A stretch of DNA of 64,000 nt from Hypericum androsaemum (Eukaryota > Streptophyta > Magnoliopsida > Malpighiales > Hypericaceae): positions 14,159,495-14,223,494 of the forward strand of contig OZ023189.1 in the NCBI GenBank assembly GCA_963995505.1. Reading direction: 5' to 3'. The notes beneath the pieces are model-generated. The model made no database searches, was not told the DNA's origin, and saw only the letters and a program-made list of their open reading frames with translations. The translations under genes were made by a program, and so were the position numbers. Of the stretch, positions 12,126-22,945 are shown piece after piece. Position 1 is the first letter of the stretch, and every line of letters starts with the position of its first letter.

Positions 12126-13218
12126 TAATAATCATTACCATTACTGTGAAAAATGAAATTCTCTATCACAATATTGTGGCTATTAGCCTCGTCTAACTTT
12201 AACATGATAAAATCTAATAGAAGAAAACAAAGAGTTTCCCCGATAGGGCAACTTATACACAATTCCACTTTCGATCCACTCTATGTGCAATAAAAACCCA
12301 CCCACCAAATTCCCAAAAGTATAAAACCAACTTTGAGGCTTCCATGCCTCTGCCCTTTAAAGCGTGAGTGAGTCCATATATCTCCGGGTCCTATCCACAT
12401 AGATCAGGAATTGAATACGACTATGTTAACCATTCTTTCACTCGAGTCATAATAGAATACACGTGAAGTTCTCAGTCGCATTTCGTATTATCTAAAATTA
12501 TCTGATTCGGTAATTGCTCAATGTATATATGATGAAGATCGTTCAAATATCTAATATTCCACCTTTTGGGTTCCAATCTCGGGAAGTCGGTTAGGAAAAA
12601 AGGAGGAGAAAATTATATCGACCTGCGATGAATTTATCTGAAATCAAAGACCAGCCTTTTCGTTAGGCTAATAGTGTTAACGTTTTCTACATTATTCTGT
12701 ATTTTAAACATGCAACACAATCTCGTAGGCACTAGTGACAATTTGGGTTGGAGCGGGAGGGTGTAGTCAAGGAATGGTATGGATATTGAAGATTCTATTT
12801 ATTAAGTTGAATTTGTTTTTTCTGGAAAATAAGTATAATGGTAGTATTTACAACCTATAAACTCTGGTGGAAAAAGATTTCGGTAAAAAATACGATGATA
12901 GGATAAAACTCTATCATAACGTTTAACATCGCTATAATTAAAGGGTTTGCTTGCAAAATTCTAAGTGCGGCAGCTAACGGTGAGTCAGCCTTTTGGGAAG
13001 TCAATCAAGTTGAGAGACAAGGAGGAGAATTCCTTATAAACAAGGAAATCCTCCTTGCTCTATTCAATGTGGGATTGCAACCTTCCATCTCCCTTATGGG
13101 CCTTTCCTTTGAGCCTTTCCATTATTGGACTTGCATTGAATTTTCCATTCAAACCCAACAGGTTCCTCAAGAAAAAGACGGATCGGAACAATTCAACGTC
13201 ATTAGACTATGTACATCA
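12126..13218. other. Intergenic, no gene seen
   Basis: No coding or RNA signal. The short frames at 13055-13255 are open in two registers at once and show no motif. Confidence 0.5.
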
Positions 13219-13345
13219 GGGGCCGAGCCGAGCGCTCGGCCCAATATTTAATTAATTTTTTTTTTAAAAAAAGGGGGGCAATTGATTTCCGCTCGGCCGA
13301 GCGGATTGGCCAGCCAATCCCGCTCCCGAGCGGATTGGCTGGTTT
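13219..13345. repeat. Cluster of GC-rich perfect palindromes (possible MITE end)
   Basis: In an AT-rich setting, 130 bp holds a 14-nt perfect palindrome at 13227-13240 (gccgagcgctcggc), a 16-nt one at 13289-13304 (ccgctcggccgagcgg), and an 8-bp inverted pair at 13303-13310/13313-13320 (ggattggc, gccaatcc). An 11-bp inverted repeat follows at 13310-13320/13332-13342 (ccagccaatcc, ggattggctgg) around an 11-nt loop. The same arms are used in alternating orientation, so mutually exclusive hairpins can form. A T/A tract lies between. It may be the end of a foldback or MITE-type element. Confidence 0.6.
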
Positions 13346-13709
13346 TTTTTTAATTATCTAACTATCTAGTTATTTTCACTTGGCATAATATTATTCGTAA
13401 AAATAGATTTATTCGGATAAAATTTTTGTGGTTAGCTTATCTTTAGCAATAAATTTAAAAAATAATTTAATTTTGTATCTCTATAAATAGAGTCAAATGT
13501 TAACATATTTGCATATACCATCTAAAATTCTCTCTTCTTTCACTACATAATCACAATTTATGAATTATTTTTATCTAATTTAGTATTCCAAATTTTACTT
13601 TTGTAATTTTATGACTTAATTACAATATTTAATCGTGTTATTGAAAACATAATTATTTTTGTAATATATAATTTTAATCTAAACAAATCAGAGTAGATAA
13701 TATGTGGAT

Positions 13710-13866
13710 GAGAGAGAAATTAATTATTTATTCTGTGAACTGGGTTGGTGATGTGGGTAGAAAATATGTAAGTGGATTGGATTGGATAGGAATTGGGTAT
13801 AGAAGAGAGAGAAATTAATAATTTATTCCGTGACCTGGATTGGATGGGTTGCTGATGTGGGTAGTC
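13710..13866. repeat. Imperfect tandem repeat, ~95-bp unit, two copies
   Basis: gagagagaaattaat starts at 13710 and again at 13805. Each is followed by 'tttattc.gtgaactgg'-like sequence and a 'gctgatgtgggtag'-like phrase. Internal indels make the units unequal. Confidence 0.55.
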
Positions 13867-15284
13867 TTATACCCGTGGCTCCCACATTCTGACTTAACTG
13901 GCCGACGTGTCACCAACATATATAGAGAGAAACATTATGGAACTATATCAATAACAACAGAGCCTCGGCCTTCTAACATTTTTTTTCATCTCTTTATATT
14001 TTTCAAGTAAAGCTTATTGCTCGATTTAGTATTTGCACCTTACTTATACAATGAGTATACCATTATTGTGCATCTCTTTATTATTCATCCACTATAAATA
14101 TTTACATATTTGAGGACGGGGCAGTAAATTCCCTTGTAAAAATATAAAATTGTAATCGTGTACCTAATCAAAATTCTATTTTGATAAAATTCAAAAAAAA
14201 GAAGATAACACCTACCCCATTCCCAATCCAAGAAAAACTAAGAGAGTTGCCTCTAAGTTATAAGTTCACCAAAGACTCTCGATACATGCTTTTATCCTAG
14301 TTTCCGTTCACCTTGTATATACCTGGCCATGCCATCCATTTTCTTAGCTTTGAGGAGGTAGAATGAAGAAAAAGCTCGTAGGCGTATTTAGCACTTCGGA
14401 AAATACGTAGTTCCAATGATTTCAAATGTTTTTTCCAAGTTGTGGATTGGATATGAAGATTCGCGACTCCATTTTTTACACGTTGGTGAATTCTAAGTTC
14501 GAGCAATTTTCGCCCATAATTAAGTGTAACAAGCGTAATAATCCCAGCAATTTTATAGTTCGATCGAAGATGGACATTATTCGTATAAATCAATTAATAT
14601 TCGGAAGCAATTTATTATTATTTCGGGAGAAAGATCATTAGACCTCAACTATGTACCTATACATTGAGATCATGATATATAAGCTAAAGTCTAAAGGAGA
14701 AAGCACGAGGATAAAATATAGAAACCAACGATCACTTGAATTATTTTAGACTAACAAAAAAACTCAAGTTCAGACTCTTAAAATGTACGGTTATAAACAT
14801 TTGAAAGCAAAATTTTGCTAATATTTCAATAGTTCTATTCTGCTCTATCTAAATTGGTAAACCTATTTTGTATAACAAATAACAAATTTAATTACTTATT
14901 ATTTTGATGATTATTTAAATTTTATTTTTTAAGAAAACCAAATGTTATGTCTTTGTCTTTTAAAGGATTGAATGGTAGTAGCCACCTGTGTTCTGTCTTG
15001 GAGCGACAAGTTTTTAATTTGATTCTCACTGGAATTAACAGGAACAAGGTTCAGCAAAATAATATATAAACGCTGACCTAATGAATTGACCTCATGTACA
15101 TTAATTAATTTGAAATTAAACTTTAGAAATCTTTCTGGATTGATAATCTCTAAATTCATAAAAATTATGTTTCACAAATCGGAGTTAGTATTAAAATTTT
15201 TAAAAATAAAAAATACAAATTGTTGTATTAAATCTCGATCATAAAATTGATATTTATAAAACACAAAAAGAAGAAAATGTTAAA
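13867..15284. other. Intergenic, no gene seen
   Basis: AT-rich. Open frames at 14297-14641 overlap on both strands and show no known motif. Confidence 0.5.
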
Positions 15285-15640
15285 TTTTATCTTCTGAATT
15301 TGTTAAGGCCTAGATTCATCTTAATAAGCCCAACTAGAAGTAAACACTGACATTACCCACGACATCGAAGAGTGCTTGCAGGAAAGAGAACTGGTCGCGG
15401 ATCCACGGACTCGGTCGAACAGGTTTGTACAGTTCTCTTCCCAATTGGAATTTCTTTTGTGAAAAAATCTATAGCCTCCTTGGTCAATTTTAATAAGGGG
15501 AATTCATTTAATTTGGACAATTGTTGGATTAGAATGCATAAGGCTTTAGGGGTTGTGTGAATTGAGCCAAGTTCATGACTTTGATTAGCCAAACCCATTA
15601 TATCTCGTAGGCTCCCATGGTCTCTTTAGGTTGAGACTAA
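15285..15640 (+). repeat. Orphan copy of the F-box gene 5' region
   Basis: Matches 19213-19660, the promoter, leader exon and start of the leader intron of the F-box gene, over about 350 bp. The leader-exon core (gaacaggtttgtacag at the donor) and 'gaattcatttaatttgga' are shared. Compared with the gene, about 85 bp is missing around 15357-15362, and that segment contains the TATA-like box and CACGTG element. No F-box coding sequence follows. Diverged by substitutions and small indels. Confidence 0.85.
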
Positions 15641-16125
15641 TTACTTTATTGATCTCGTAGGCTCCCATTGTTTCTGTTTAAATAATTTTCCGTTTCGAGG
15701 TAGATTCTTTTGATTAATGTTCCAGACAATTCAACATCTAAATTTAGACGTATATTCGTTGATATATTTTAAATGTCATATCTAACTTAAATCTAGATTT
15801 ATGGGTTCAATGATCCATAGTAAAATCAAAAGACTTGGATAAATGCGGATTTAAAAAGAACACTTTCAATTCGGATTTATGTTTGCCTTGGATTCTTGAA
15901 CGGTAAACAGAAAATGATGTGTTCAAAGGGACAGTACTGTCCTTTCAACCACCCAAGGTGACGAAGGAAGAAAGGACGTGCGACCTCCCTCGCGAACCGA
16001 ATTCGAAAACGTACCGGCATTCCAAATAAATGTGCGGATACTGAAGATTTTTTCAACCAAACTCTTGGACCGGTCAAAGAGTCAGTGTTGTCAATTGACC
16101 GTCCTACCCTTACAATATTGCCTTC
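15641..16125. other. Intergenic, no gene seen
   Basis: No supported coding sequence. The 66-codon minus-strand open frame at 15877-16077 has no recognisable motif. Confidence 0.45.
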
Positions 16126-16560
16126 TATAAAACCAGCCAGACACTTGACCTAGATTTACACCTCTTGTGTTTTCGCCAGCCCCACTCTTTCCCTTCGTCG
16201 GCCATCCTTCATCGTCCAGCTCTTCCTTATTTACCTGCCGGTCCGACGAATATGACGTGAACGCAGGTTACCCTCCTTTCTCTTGTCTTCTCTTTTTCGA
16301 TAAGTCGATTTCCTATTTTATAAAAAACTTCAGTTCTTTAAATACGTTGCCTTGTTTTCTTTATTTGTCACCGGATCTGTCTCACTGATGTTTAATTTTC
16401 CCAAATTTTTGTTTTTTTAACTCGAACATCAACCGCGCTTGGATCCCATCTGGTTTGGTAGAAGGTGGTAGGTGGCCGTAGAAGCTGCGGGTCTTCAGAA
16501 AGGTAAGATAAAGAATCCCTTTCTTTCTTGTCAGTCGGCATAATGGAGGAGAAGTATACT
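16126..16560 (+). promoter_or_regulatory. Possible orphan promoter and leader exons
   Basis: A good TATA box (tataaaa, 16126-16132) is followed 30-70 bp later by pyrimidine-rich leader-like sequence. 'gaacgcag|gttacc' near 16268 looks like a donor, and 'cttgtcag|tcgg' near 16534 like an acceptor, with ATGGAGGAGAAG just after it. That frame closes within a few codons. The structure looks like the 5' end of a gene whose body is gone. Inference only. Confidence 0.3.
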
Positions 16561-16890
16561 ATATAGGTTTATAAGCTTACTAAACCGATTAATGTAATTC
16601 AAATTAGTTACGAGTGGCTTGAATGTACAAAGTTTTCTTAGACCTCGTAGATCTTGCATCCATAGTGTTTCTTTAGCAGAACTTGAAGTGGGACTGCTCA
16701 AGATTTCTAGCAGATTCTCTGCATGATAAAAACTAGAACCCAGAAGTTGATTTGGAAGACCACTGAAGTTGATTTGTTGGATAAACATTAACGAGTTAAC
16801 AAATACAAAAAAAAAATGTCATTATAGCTCATCACTTCGAATACTTGAATCTGACGTTCATCAACTTTGGTGTGGAAGTGATACTTCCAG

Positions 16891-16986
16891 TAGTTTTGCA
16901 TTTGGATTCCAATTTGTATTATAACTCTTCATTTTTGTTAGTTTTGCATTTGGATTTCAAGTTGTATTACAACTCTTCATTTGTAC
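16891..16986. repeat. 48-bp direct tandem repeat, two copies
   Basis: tagttttgcatttggatt begins at 16891 and 16939. Both copies run to 'aactcttcattt'. Confidence 0.75.
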
Positions 16987-19170
16987 ACGTGAAGACATAA
17001 TTCTCCATCTATAGCTAGTCTTGCAACCCCATATTTAGCTTGTGTTAATTATGATATTTGTTGTTAATTTTGCTAAATAATTTCGGGTGTGACATATTAC
17101 ATATGTTTTACATTCTCCCTACGATTATACTCTAGAAAATTTGTTTATTATTTTATGTTTGTTTTAGTTTTATAGGCTGATTATTAATTACTTTTGATTT
17201 TTTAAATTGCATCATTGGATGGCAGAAAATATACGTAAGACATGACTGGGTTTTAGGGGACACGATCAATTATTCTCTTCTGTTCTTAGCATTTAATATT
17301 GTTATTACATGAAATAGCCGATAAAGATTTGATTTATACTTCATGGAATAAATGTTTCAGTATACATTTATCATACATGTTCAAGTGTATACTGAAAGAT
17401 TAACTCAAAATTCAAATCTTTCTTGGGAAGACTTTGTGATAACAATATTTAAGGACAGAAGAGGAAGATTGGCTGTATTTCTAAGAACGTGGTCATGTCT
17501 CAAATATGTTTTTTGCCGCCTAATAATGTAGTTTCAAAAAAATTGAAAGGTGACCACTAATCAATCTACAAAATTAGAATAAAGATGAAATAATAAACAA
17601 ATTCGGAGCACAGTCCCATGGAGGATGTAAGACGGATGTAATATGCCATAATTCAAAATTATTTTCTTCTATTACTTAGTTTGGAAAACATAACAAAAGT
17701 GACCACAAATTATTTGTCTACTTTAGAAGTATCGCAATTGTCTCCAACACAACCATATGCACGAACGACTCTTCAATTGTAAGTTTGATATGATCTAGAG
17801 CTGGATGTGATTGAAGAAAGTAGAGCCGAAGGACGGACAGCTAGAGGCGGAGCTAGTCTGAGAAGAGACTAAAGTCAAGCTTCATTGTGTATGTAGTAAG
17901 CTGCGATCAATTGTATGCCGGACAACCACATTCTCAGTTAATGTTGGACACTTTGGTTCTCAAACATTGATCTGTGGAAAAACTTGTGAGGAGATTTTGA
18001 CCAAAAAAATATATGTTACCCAATGTTAAAATGATAACACTGTTCTACAATGTAGTTGATAGGCAAATTCTTTCTGGGAACTAATATATATATATATATA
18101 TATATATTGGTGAGAATGGTGAGTGCTCGGCCCTCCTTTATTCATAAACACAAAATTACACCATCCTTATATACATATTTGACCATAACTGAAGCCTGCT
18201 ATAAAAAATACTCGTCTAAATGGGATTCTTGCGTGTGAATTCGGTTAATAGGTGGATGTTCCACCACAATGCCAGTTGTAGGAAAAAAACGGCCTCTTCT
18301 AAGAAAACAATATATTTCAGTTTTTTAAAAAGATGGATAATATATTTCAAAAACATGTAGTTTGACTTGGAAAAAATGTTGGTGGATTTTCAGTATCTAT
18401 AAAAAGTCTATCACCCTTAACTGACATACTTTTTATATCTTACTATATTGTGAAAATAGCCATATACTTCGGAATTGGGCATCATCTCCCCCTTACTAAT
18501 TGGACATCATTTTTTATTCAGAATTCTCTGCCACCTGAAAATTTGTAGAATTTGACGCGAATCGGAAGGAAGAAATTCTGAGGATTTGGAGCTTAAAAGA
18601 CTCTTTCAATTCTGAGGCCCAATGGGCTTTAAAACGATGGAGTTTAGTCCAAAGTTGGGCCCAATGAGTTTATCTACATGCGTTGGATCATGAAGTTGTC
18701 TGGTGACTAGTTTAGTCCATTTCTTTTTTTGAAGGAAGAAATTCCATTTATTTGGGGTAAAACTGTAATAGTACTTTGGTGAATTTGGAGCTTTCATGTC
18801 TCCCATGTTGGTGCACCACGATGAACATTTAATTTTTTTAGGGATAAATCTTAAATGTCCCTTGTAGTTCTTCAATAAAATAATCAGAAACCTAAATTAA
18901 AATTAGTCTAATTGACACCCGGAAAACAAGTCAATTAACACCTACAAGACTATTTATTTTTTGAATGTAAATTAAAGGGCAAATTACTCTCACGTCCCTG
19001 GACTTTGGTCACTCTCCCCATAGGGTCCCTGGATTTTGGAAAATAATTGTCCCGTCCCTAAGTTTTGATAATAATAGACTCCCGGATCCCTGGAGTCGGA
19101 ATATTCCATATTCTCCGACGATTTTTGACTTAAAAAGACTAAAATACCCCTTGCACTTAAAAAATAAAAA
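16987..19170. other. Intergenic, no gene seen
   Basis: Contains a small perfect inverted repeat (tttcagtatac at 17355-17365, gtatactgaaa at 17387-17397) and a TA microsatellite (listed separately). Around 18970-19160 lies a decayed dispersed repeat with phrases 'actctcacgtccctgg' and 'aaaataccccttg'. No coding signal is convincing. Confidence 0.5.
18084..18107. repeat. (TA)12 microsatellite
   Basis: Uninterrupted alternating AT from 18084 to 18107. Confidence 0.9.
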
Positions 19171-19345
19171 TTTTCTCTCTCTCTTTCTTTTCCCTTCACC
19201 TTCTCCCTCCCTCTTAGGCTCAATTTTATCTTTTGAATTTGCCAATGCCTAGATTTTATCTTAATAAGCCCAAAGAAAGAAGTACACACTAACATGACCT
19301 AAGGTACCAGTATATAGAGACAAGACAAGGAAGGTTAAACACGTG
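19171..19345 (+). promoter_or_regulatory. F-box gene promoter: pyrimidine tract, TATA-like box, G-box
   Basis: A pyrimidine run with a single A spans 19171-19215. TATATAGA lies at 19311-19318 and CACGTG, a G-box core bound by bZIP/bHLH factors, at 19340-19345. The leader exon follows. The assignment is by position and motif only, and the transcription start is not known. The duplicated copy near 15.3 kb lacks both the TATA-like box and the G-box. Confidence 0.5.
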
Positions 19346-19446
19346 ACGCCTCCAGAAGGGAAAAGTTGTTTCTCTCTTTCTACGGCATCGAAGAGTACTT
19401 GCAGGAAAGGGAAACTGGTCGTGGATCCACCGACTCTGTCGAACAG

Positions 19447-19826
19447 GTTTGTACAGTTAGTTCTCTTCCCAATTGGGATTTCTTTTGTGCGGAAAAATCT
19501 ATAGCCTCCATTCCATGGTCGTCAATTTTAATAAGGGGGAATTCATTTAATTTGGACTGTTGTTGGATTAGAATGCGCTAGGCTTTAGGGGTTGTGTGAA
19601 TTGAGCCAAGTTCATGACTTTGATTACCGAAATCCATTAGATATCCCATGGTCTCTTTATTGATCTGTTGGCTTAGGGGTTGTTTCTGTTTGAATGGAAG
19701 AGGATTAGGTTTGGAAAAAGTGAGGTGGTGGTGCTCTTTTGGGTTGCGGATAGTTAAGTATATTAATGTTTGGATGGAAGAGGAGGATGACTCTTGAGTT
19801 TCTATCATCAAATACTTTTTGTGCAG
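19447..19826 (+). other. Leader (5'UTR) intron of the F-box gene
   Basis: GAACAG|gtttgt donor at 19447 and tttttgtgcag|GGGAG acceptor at 19826 define a 380-bp intron just upstream of the start codon. Most of it lacks open coding sequence. Confidence 0.65.
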
Positions 19827-19851
19827 GGGAGTCCGGTGAGAAGTGCTAAGG

Positions 19852-21135
19852 ATGGTTGGGAGAGACCCTGATCACGAGTATTTCTGTTCTATTTTTCCAG
19901 TAGAAAATGAGCCACAACAGAGGAGAGGTATCTCCGACATGTTTCAAGGATTGATTGGTAATACACACTCCGGAATGATGGCTATCTCGAAGAGCTTTCC
20001 TTCCATATTGAAACTTTTCAAGGGAAAAGACAGTTGTAGTAGTCCATTGCCCGATGATGTGTTGCTTGAGATTTTAAGAAGATTGCCCCCCGAGCGTATC
20101 CTTATTTGTCGTATGGTGTGCAAACGGTGGATGTCCCTGACCTCAACCCCCCTCTTCCATGGTTTACACCTGAAAGCTGCCCCTGTGATCTTGCTGCAGC
20201 ATCATCTTCCATATAGTGAGTTGCAGTTGTATTACCTTGACCTCACCCCCGATGAACCCCGCATCGGAAGATTTGATACGACTAAGCTGCAGCCAAACAA
20301 TCGTCGTTGTTATTATGGCGGAACATGCAACGGACTGGTGTTATTATGGAGACAGGAAATATTTGGTACTCTGCTTGTATCTATTTGCAATCCTTTGACA
20401 GGAAGAGAAATAACATTGCCGCCAACCGAAGCCGACTACTATTTGGGGTTCTGGTTTCATCCGATCAAGAGAGATTACTTTTTCCTCACTTATTCTAATA
20501 ATGTTGAGGCTGGGGGTGGATTGGTACGCAGGGGATTCGAGTATAAGATGTTTAATTTGCGGGGGGAGTGTACCGTAATTGGCTGGTATGCGGTTCTCCC
20601 TTCAAATAACCCGCCTATCAATATCAGTGGCTCTCTATATTTCTTTCTCCACGGTGCAAGGCCTTGCCAGAATCCCAATATTTGCATAATGATCTTTAAC
20701 ACAGAGAGCGAGACAATGGACTTCAAGGCTCATCCACATTATGATCATTGCCATTATGGACACGGTAGCAAATTTGGGGATAATGAGGATATGTGTTTGT
20801 TGGACGTGGGAGGGTCATTGGGCTTTGCTCACTTGTGTTCCACCGAGCGTTCCCTACAACTATGGGTCCTTGAGGAATGCGAGTGGATCCCAAGGTATAA
20901 AATCAATATTAATTGGAATTGGTCATCATTGGCTAGAATTTGTGCGTTAAATATTTTACAGAATAGTGAGATGCTGATGCATTTTTGCTACCGGAGTCTG
21001 TTCGCCTTCAATCTTGAAACAAGGCGAATCAGAAAGATAAATATTAGCGTTGATGGTCCCGAAAGTAGAATTGGCATTGCAGGCACTTATGTTAGCAGCT
21101 TTGTTGACCCGGACTCCTTAGCCATTCTCACATGA
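19852..21135 (+). CDS. F-box protein with F-box-associated C-terminal domain
   Basis: Single-exon frame of 427 residues. An F-box lies at about residues 64-105 (LPDDVLLEILRRLPPERILI, then CRMVCKRWMSL), the segment that binds SKP1 in SCF-type ubiquitin ligases. The rest resembles F-box-associated domains, with a CNGLVLLW motif near residue 165, then CNPLTGREITLPP and repeated beta-strand-like stretches (LGFAHLCSTERSLQLWVLEE). That domain normally recruits the substrate to be ubiquitinated; the substrate cannot be told. The ATG at 19852 is used because it is the first ATG after the leader-intron acceptor. About 60 residues precede the F-box, longer than usual. No disabling mutation is seen. It is probably a live gene. 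Confidence 0.88.
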   Translation: MVGRDPDHEYFCSIFPVENEPQQRRGISDMFQGLIGNTHSGMMAISKSFPSILKLFKGKDSCSSPLPDDVLLEILRRLPPERILICRMVCKRWMSLTSTPLFHGLHLKAAPVILLQHHLPYSELQLYYLDLTPDEPRIGRFDTTKLQPNNRRCYYGGTCNGLVLLWRQEIFGTLLVSICNPLTGREITLPPTEADYYLGFWFHPIKRDYFFLTYSNNVEAGGGLVRRGFEYKMFNLRGECTVIGWYAVLPSNNPPINISGSLYFFLHGARPCQNPNICIMIFNTESETMDFKAHPHYDHCHYGHGSKFGDNEDMCLLDVGGSLGFAHLCSTERSLQLWVLEECEWIPRYKININWNWSSLARICALNILQNSEMLMHFCYRSLFAFNLETRRIRKINISVDGPESRIGIAGTYVSSFVDPDSLAILT

Positions 21136-21333
21136 CATGTTTACTTGTCTTTGTTATCTTAGCAAGAATAGAGCTACTGGTGTGAGTACCCTTTATTAAA
21201 TGGATATCAGTAGTACTGGTTCGAATGTTTATGTTAGCAAGTCTCCTGCTAGATGATTTGACTGGGCTTGGAAATGTGTGTCTAGTTCCGTGTGACAAGA
21301 TTCTGATTGCAATCAAATGGAGTGCTCTATGAC

Positions 21334-21840
21334 TTTTTTTGATAAGTAATGATCTATGACTCTTGCCTGCTCCTAAACCAATATGGGAGAAGAGCTTGAA
21401 TAGTAAGATTAGATTCTCATTAATCAAAAGAGTCATACAAAAGAAGAGCTTGAAGCTCGAGTGGTGTGTTGGAGATAACATCCTCCAAGCAAACACCAAG
21501 TCTAACATATTTAGCCAACCAATCTAAGTTGGCTTGCCTTGGCACATAAGTTGGCTTGCACTAAGTAGAGAAGTTTGGACATCTAGAGCAACAAGTTTAA
21601 TATCCCAATTAATGTCCGTAGCGGAAGAATTGAGGAAGTCAACTAGCAGCTTGCAGTCCGATTCCACCATGGAGTGCGAGAAAAGTAGGCTCGCTGAGTT
21701 TGAGTAACCAGTGGTAGCCAAGACATCAATTAGGCAACTCTGATTGTTGCGGACAGCAATAGCTCTCCCAGATTTGTCGTTTGGGGAGACCCACGATGCG
21801 TCCACGTTCAGCTTTGTGCAGTTGATCTCCGGAGGGCGCC
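21334..21840 (-). pseudogene. LINE 3' end: RNase H-like domain and A-tail, 5'-truncated
   Basis: The minus strand reads KLNVDASWVSPNDKSGRAI, then SMVESDCKLLVDFLNSSATD and, after one in-frame stop, WLAKYVRLGVCLEDVISN. This is the RNase H-like domain at the end of many plant LINE ORF2 proteins (first catalytic Asp in 'NVDASW', 'ESD' second acidic site). A short 3' untranslated region ends 'cattacttatcaaaaaaa' (A7 complement at 21334-21340), a usual plant LINE terminus. All upstream LINE parts are missing, as expected for 5' truncation. It lies tail to tail with the F-box gene, about 200 bp after its stop. Confidence 0.75.
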
Positions 21841-22379
21841 AGCAATCGTGTGGATTAATTTCTGCAGCAATGACAGCAGAAATCTTACTATAATAATGTC
21901 ATCCGGTACTTTATTGATAACATTCAAGATCAACTGATTTCATCGAACAACAAACATGTTTCAACACGAGGAAAAGCTGCAGTTGATAACTTCAGTATCC
22001 AACCCGGTTTCCAACAATTCGACAAAAGCATAGTAACGGGACAACCAACCAACCATCCTAAACTCAACCCCGGTCTCCAACTTTCCACGTATCATCTAAC
22101 AATGAAATCGGTCACAGAACCAAAACCATTTTGAAGAGCCCTTGCTGCTCATGTCAAGGGATAAAACACACAAGAAACCAACTCATAAAGATGCATAGCC
22201 TCAGTGGCGAACACGACGCAGAGCAAAATCAACTTGATCATCGTTTCGAATCCCTAACCCAACGTCAATAGAACACACAAGAGAAGCACCATTCCGTTGA
22301 TCAAACCCGAACAACCATCATCATTAATTAAAACCAAATCCCTCTCTCAACCTATTACAATAATGTCTTCCAGTATTTC
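21841..22379. other. Non-coding spacer
   Basis: No coding motif. The part nearest 22340-22380 resembles the 3' flank of a membrane-family copy on the minus strand. Confidence 0.4.
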
Positions 22380-22467
22380 CTACCAAGCATAACTACATAG
22401 CCCACCAGTGAAAGCAAAGACAATAGCCGCGCATCCCAAATTCCACAGTGTTCGTTGAGCTTTTTTA
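22380..22467 (-). pseudogene. Unnamed membrane-protein family, copy 4 (C-terminal end only)
   Basis: The minus strand reads KKAQRTLWNLGCAAIVFAF then TGGLCSYAW and TAG. It matches the C-terminal hydrophobic end of copy 3 (KEAQVTL, stop, NMRLVALCFAVFGGVCSFVY) and, more distantly, the end of the 60-kb copy. A copia scrap adjoins immediately upstream. Only about 28 codons remain. Confidence 0.55.
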
Positions 22468-22494
22468 GCAGTGTCCTCTTTCCACCCTGATCAT

Positions 22495-22670
22495 GTTCTA
22501 AAATTTAAGGCTCCATTAGAAGTCCTACTAGGCAGAATCATGAACATGGATCACCTAGAAACCTTTGGTTGTGTCTGTTTTGTTCTAATACCTAAGATCA
22601 GAAGAGACAAACATGACCGAAAGGCTGAAAGATGCATCTTCTTAGGGTATTCTTCTGCAACCAAAGCCTG
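22495..22670 (+). mobile_element. Ty1-copia fragment (end of integrase region)
   Basis: Reads LKFKAPLEVLLGRIMNMDH then LETFGCVCFVLIPK and CIFLGYSSATK, the segment after the integrase core in copia polyproteins. The same sequence is present inverted at about 56700-56885 in the copia element of the 55-60-kb locus, so both come from one family. No LTR is seen here. Confidence 0.8.
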
Positions 22671-22683
22671 CAACCAATCGTAA

Positions 22684-22930
22684 GTTGGATAAAACAAGCT
22701 AAACCCTAGAAAAAGAGCAAGAACGTGCCCATCTAAGGTGGTTTCTCATTGAATTAGAACTAGTACCCAAATTCTACACAGATGACATGCTCGCTAACTA
22801 GAAAATGTAACAGAAGCCTTTGACATTCTCGCCGCAACTTCGAAAGGAAAAAACAAAGCGAGATAAACCCCCACCACAAAAAACACTAACTTGAACCACA
22901 CGATTCAGCAAAGTCAAGCAGGAGAAAAAG
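22684..22930. repeat. Diverged second copy of GIP1-like exon-1/intron junction
   Basis: Shares 'aaaccctagaaaaa', 'gcgagataaaccccc' and 'acttgaa.cacacgattca.caaagtc' with 23770-23955 in the same order. The latter is the exon-1 donor region of the GIP1-like gene. Identity is about 75-80 % by eye. The middle exon thus sits between two copies of the exon-1 end. Confidence 0.6.
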
Positions 22931-22945
22931 GATGATAAATCATAC

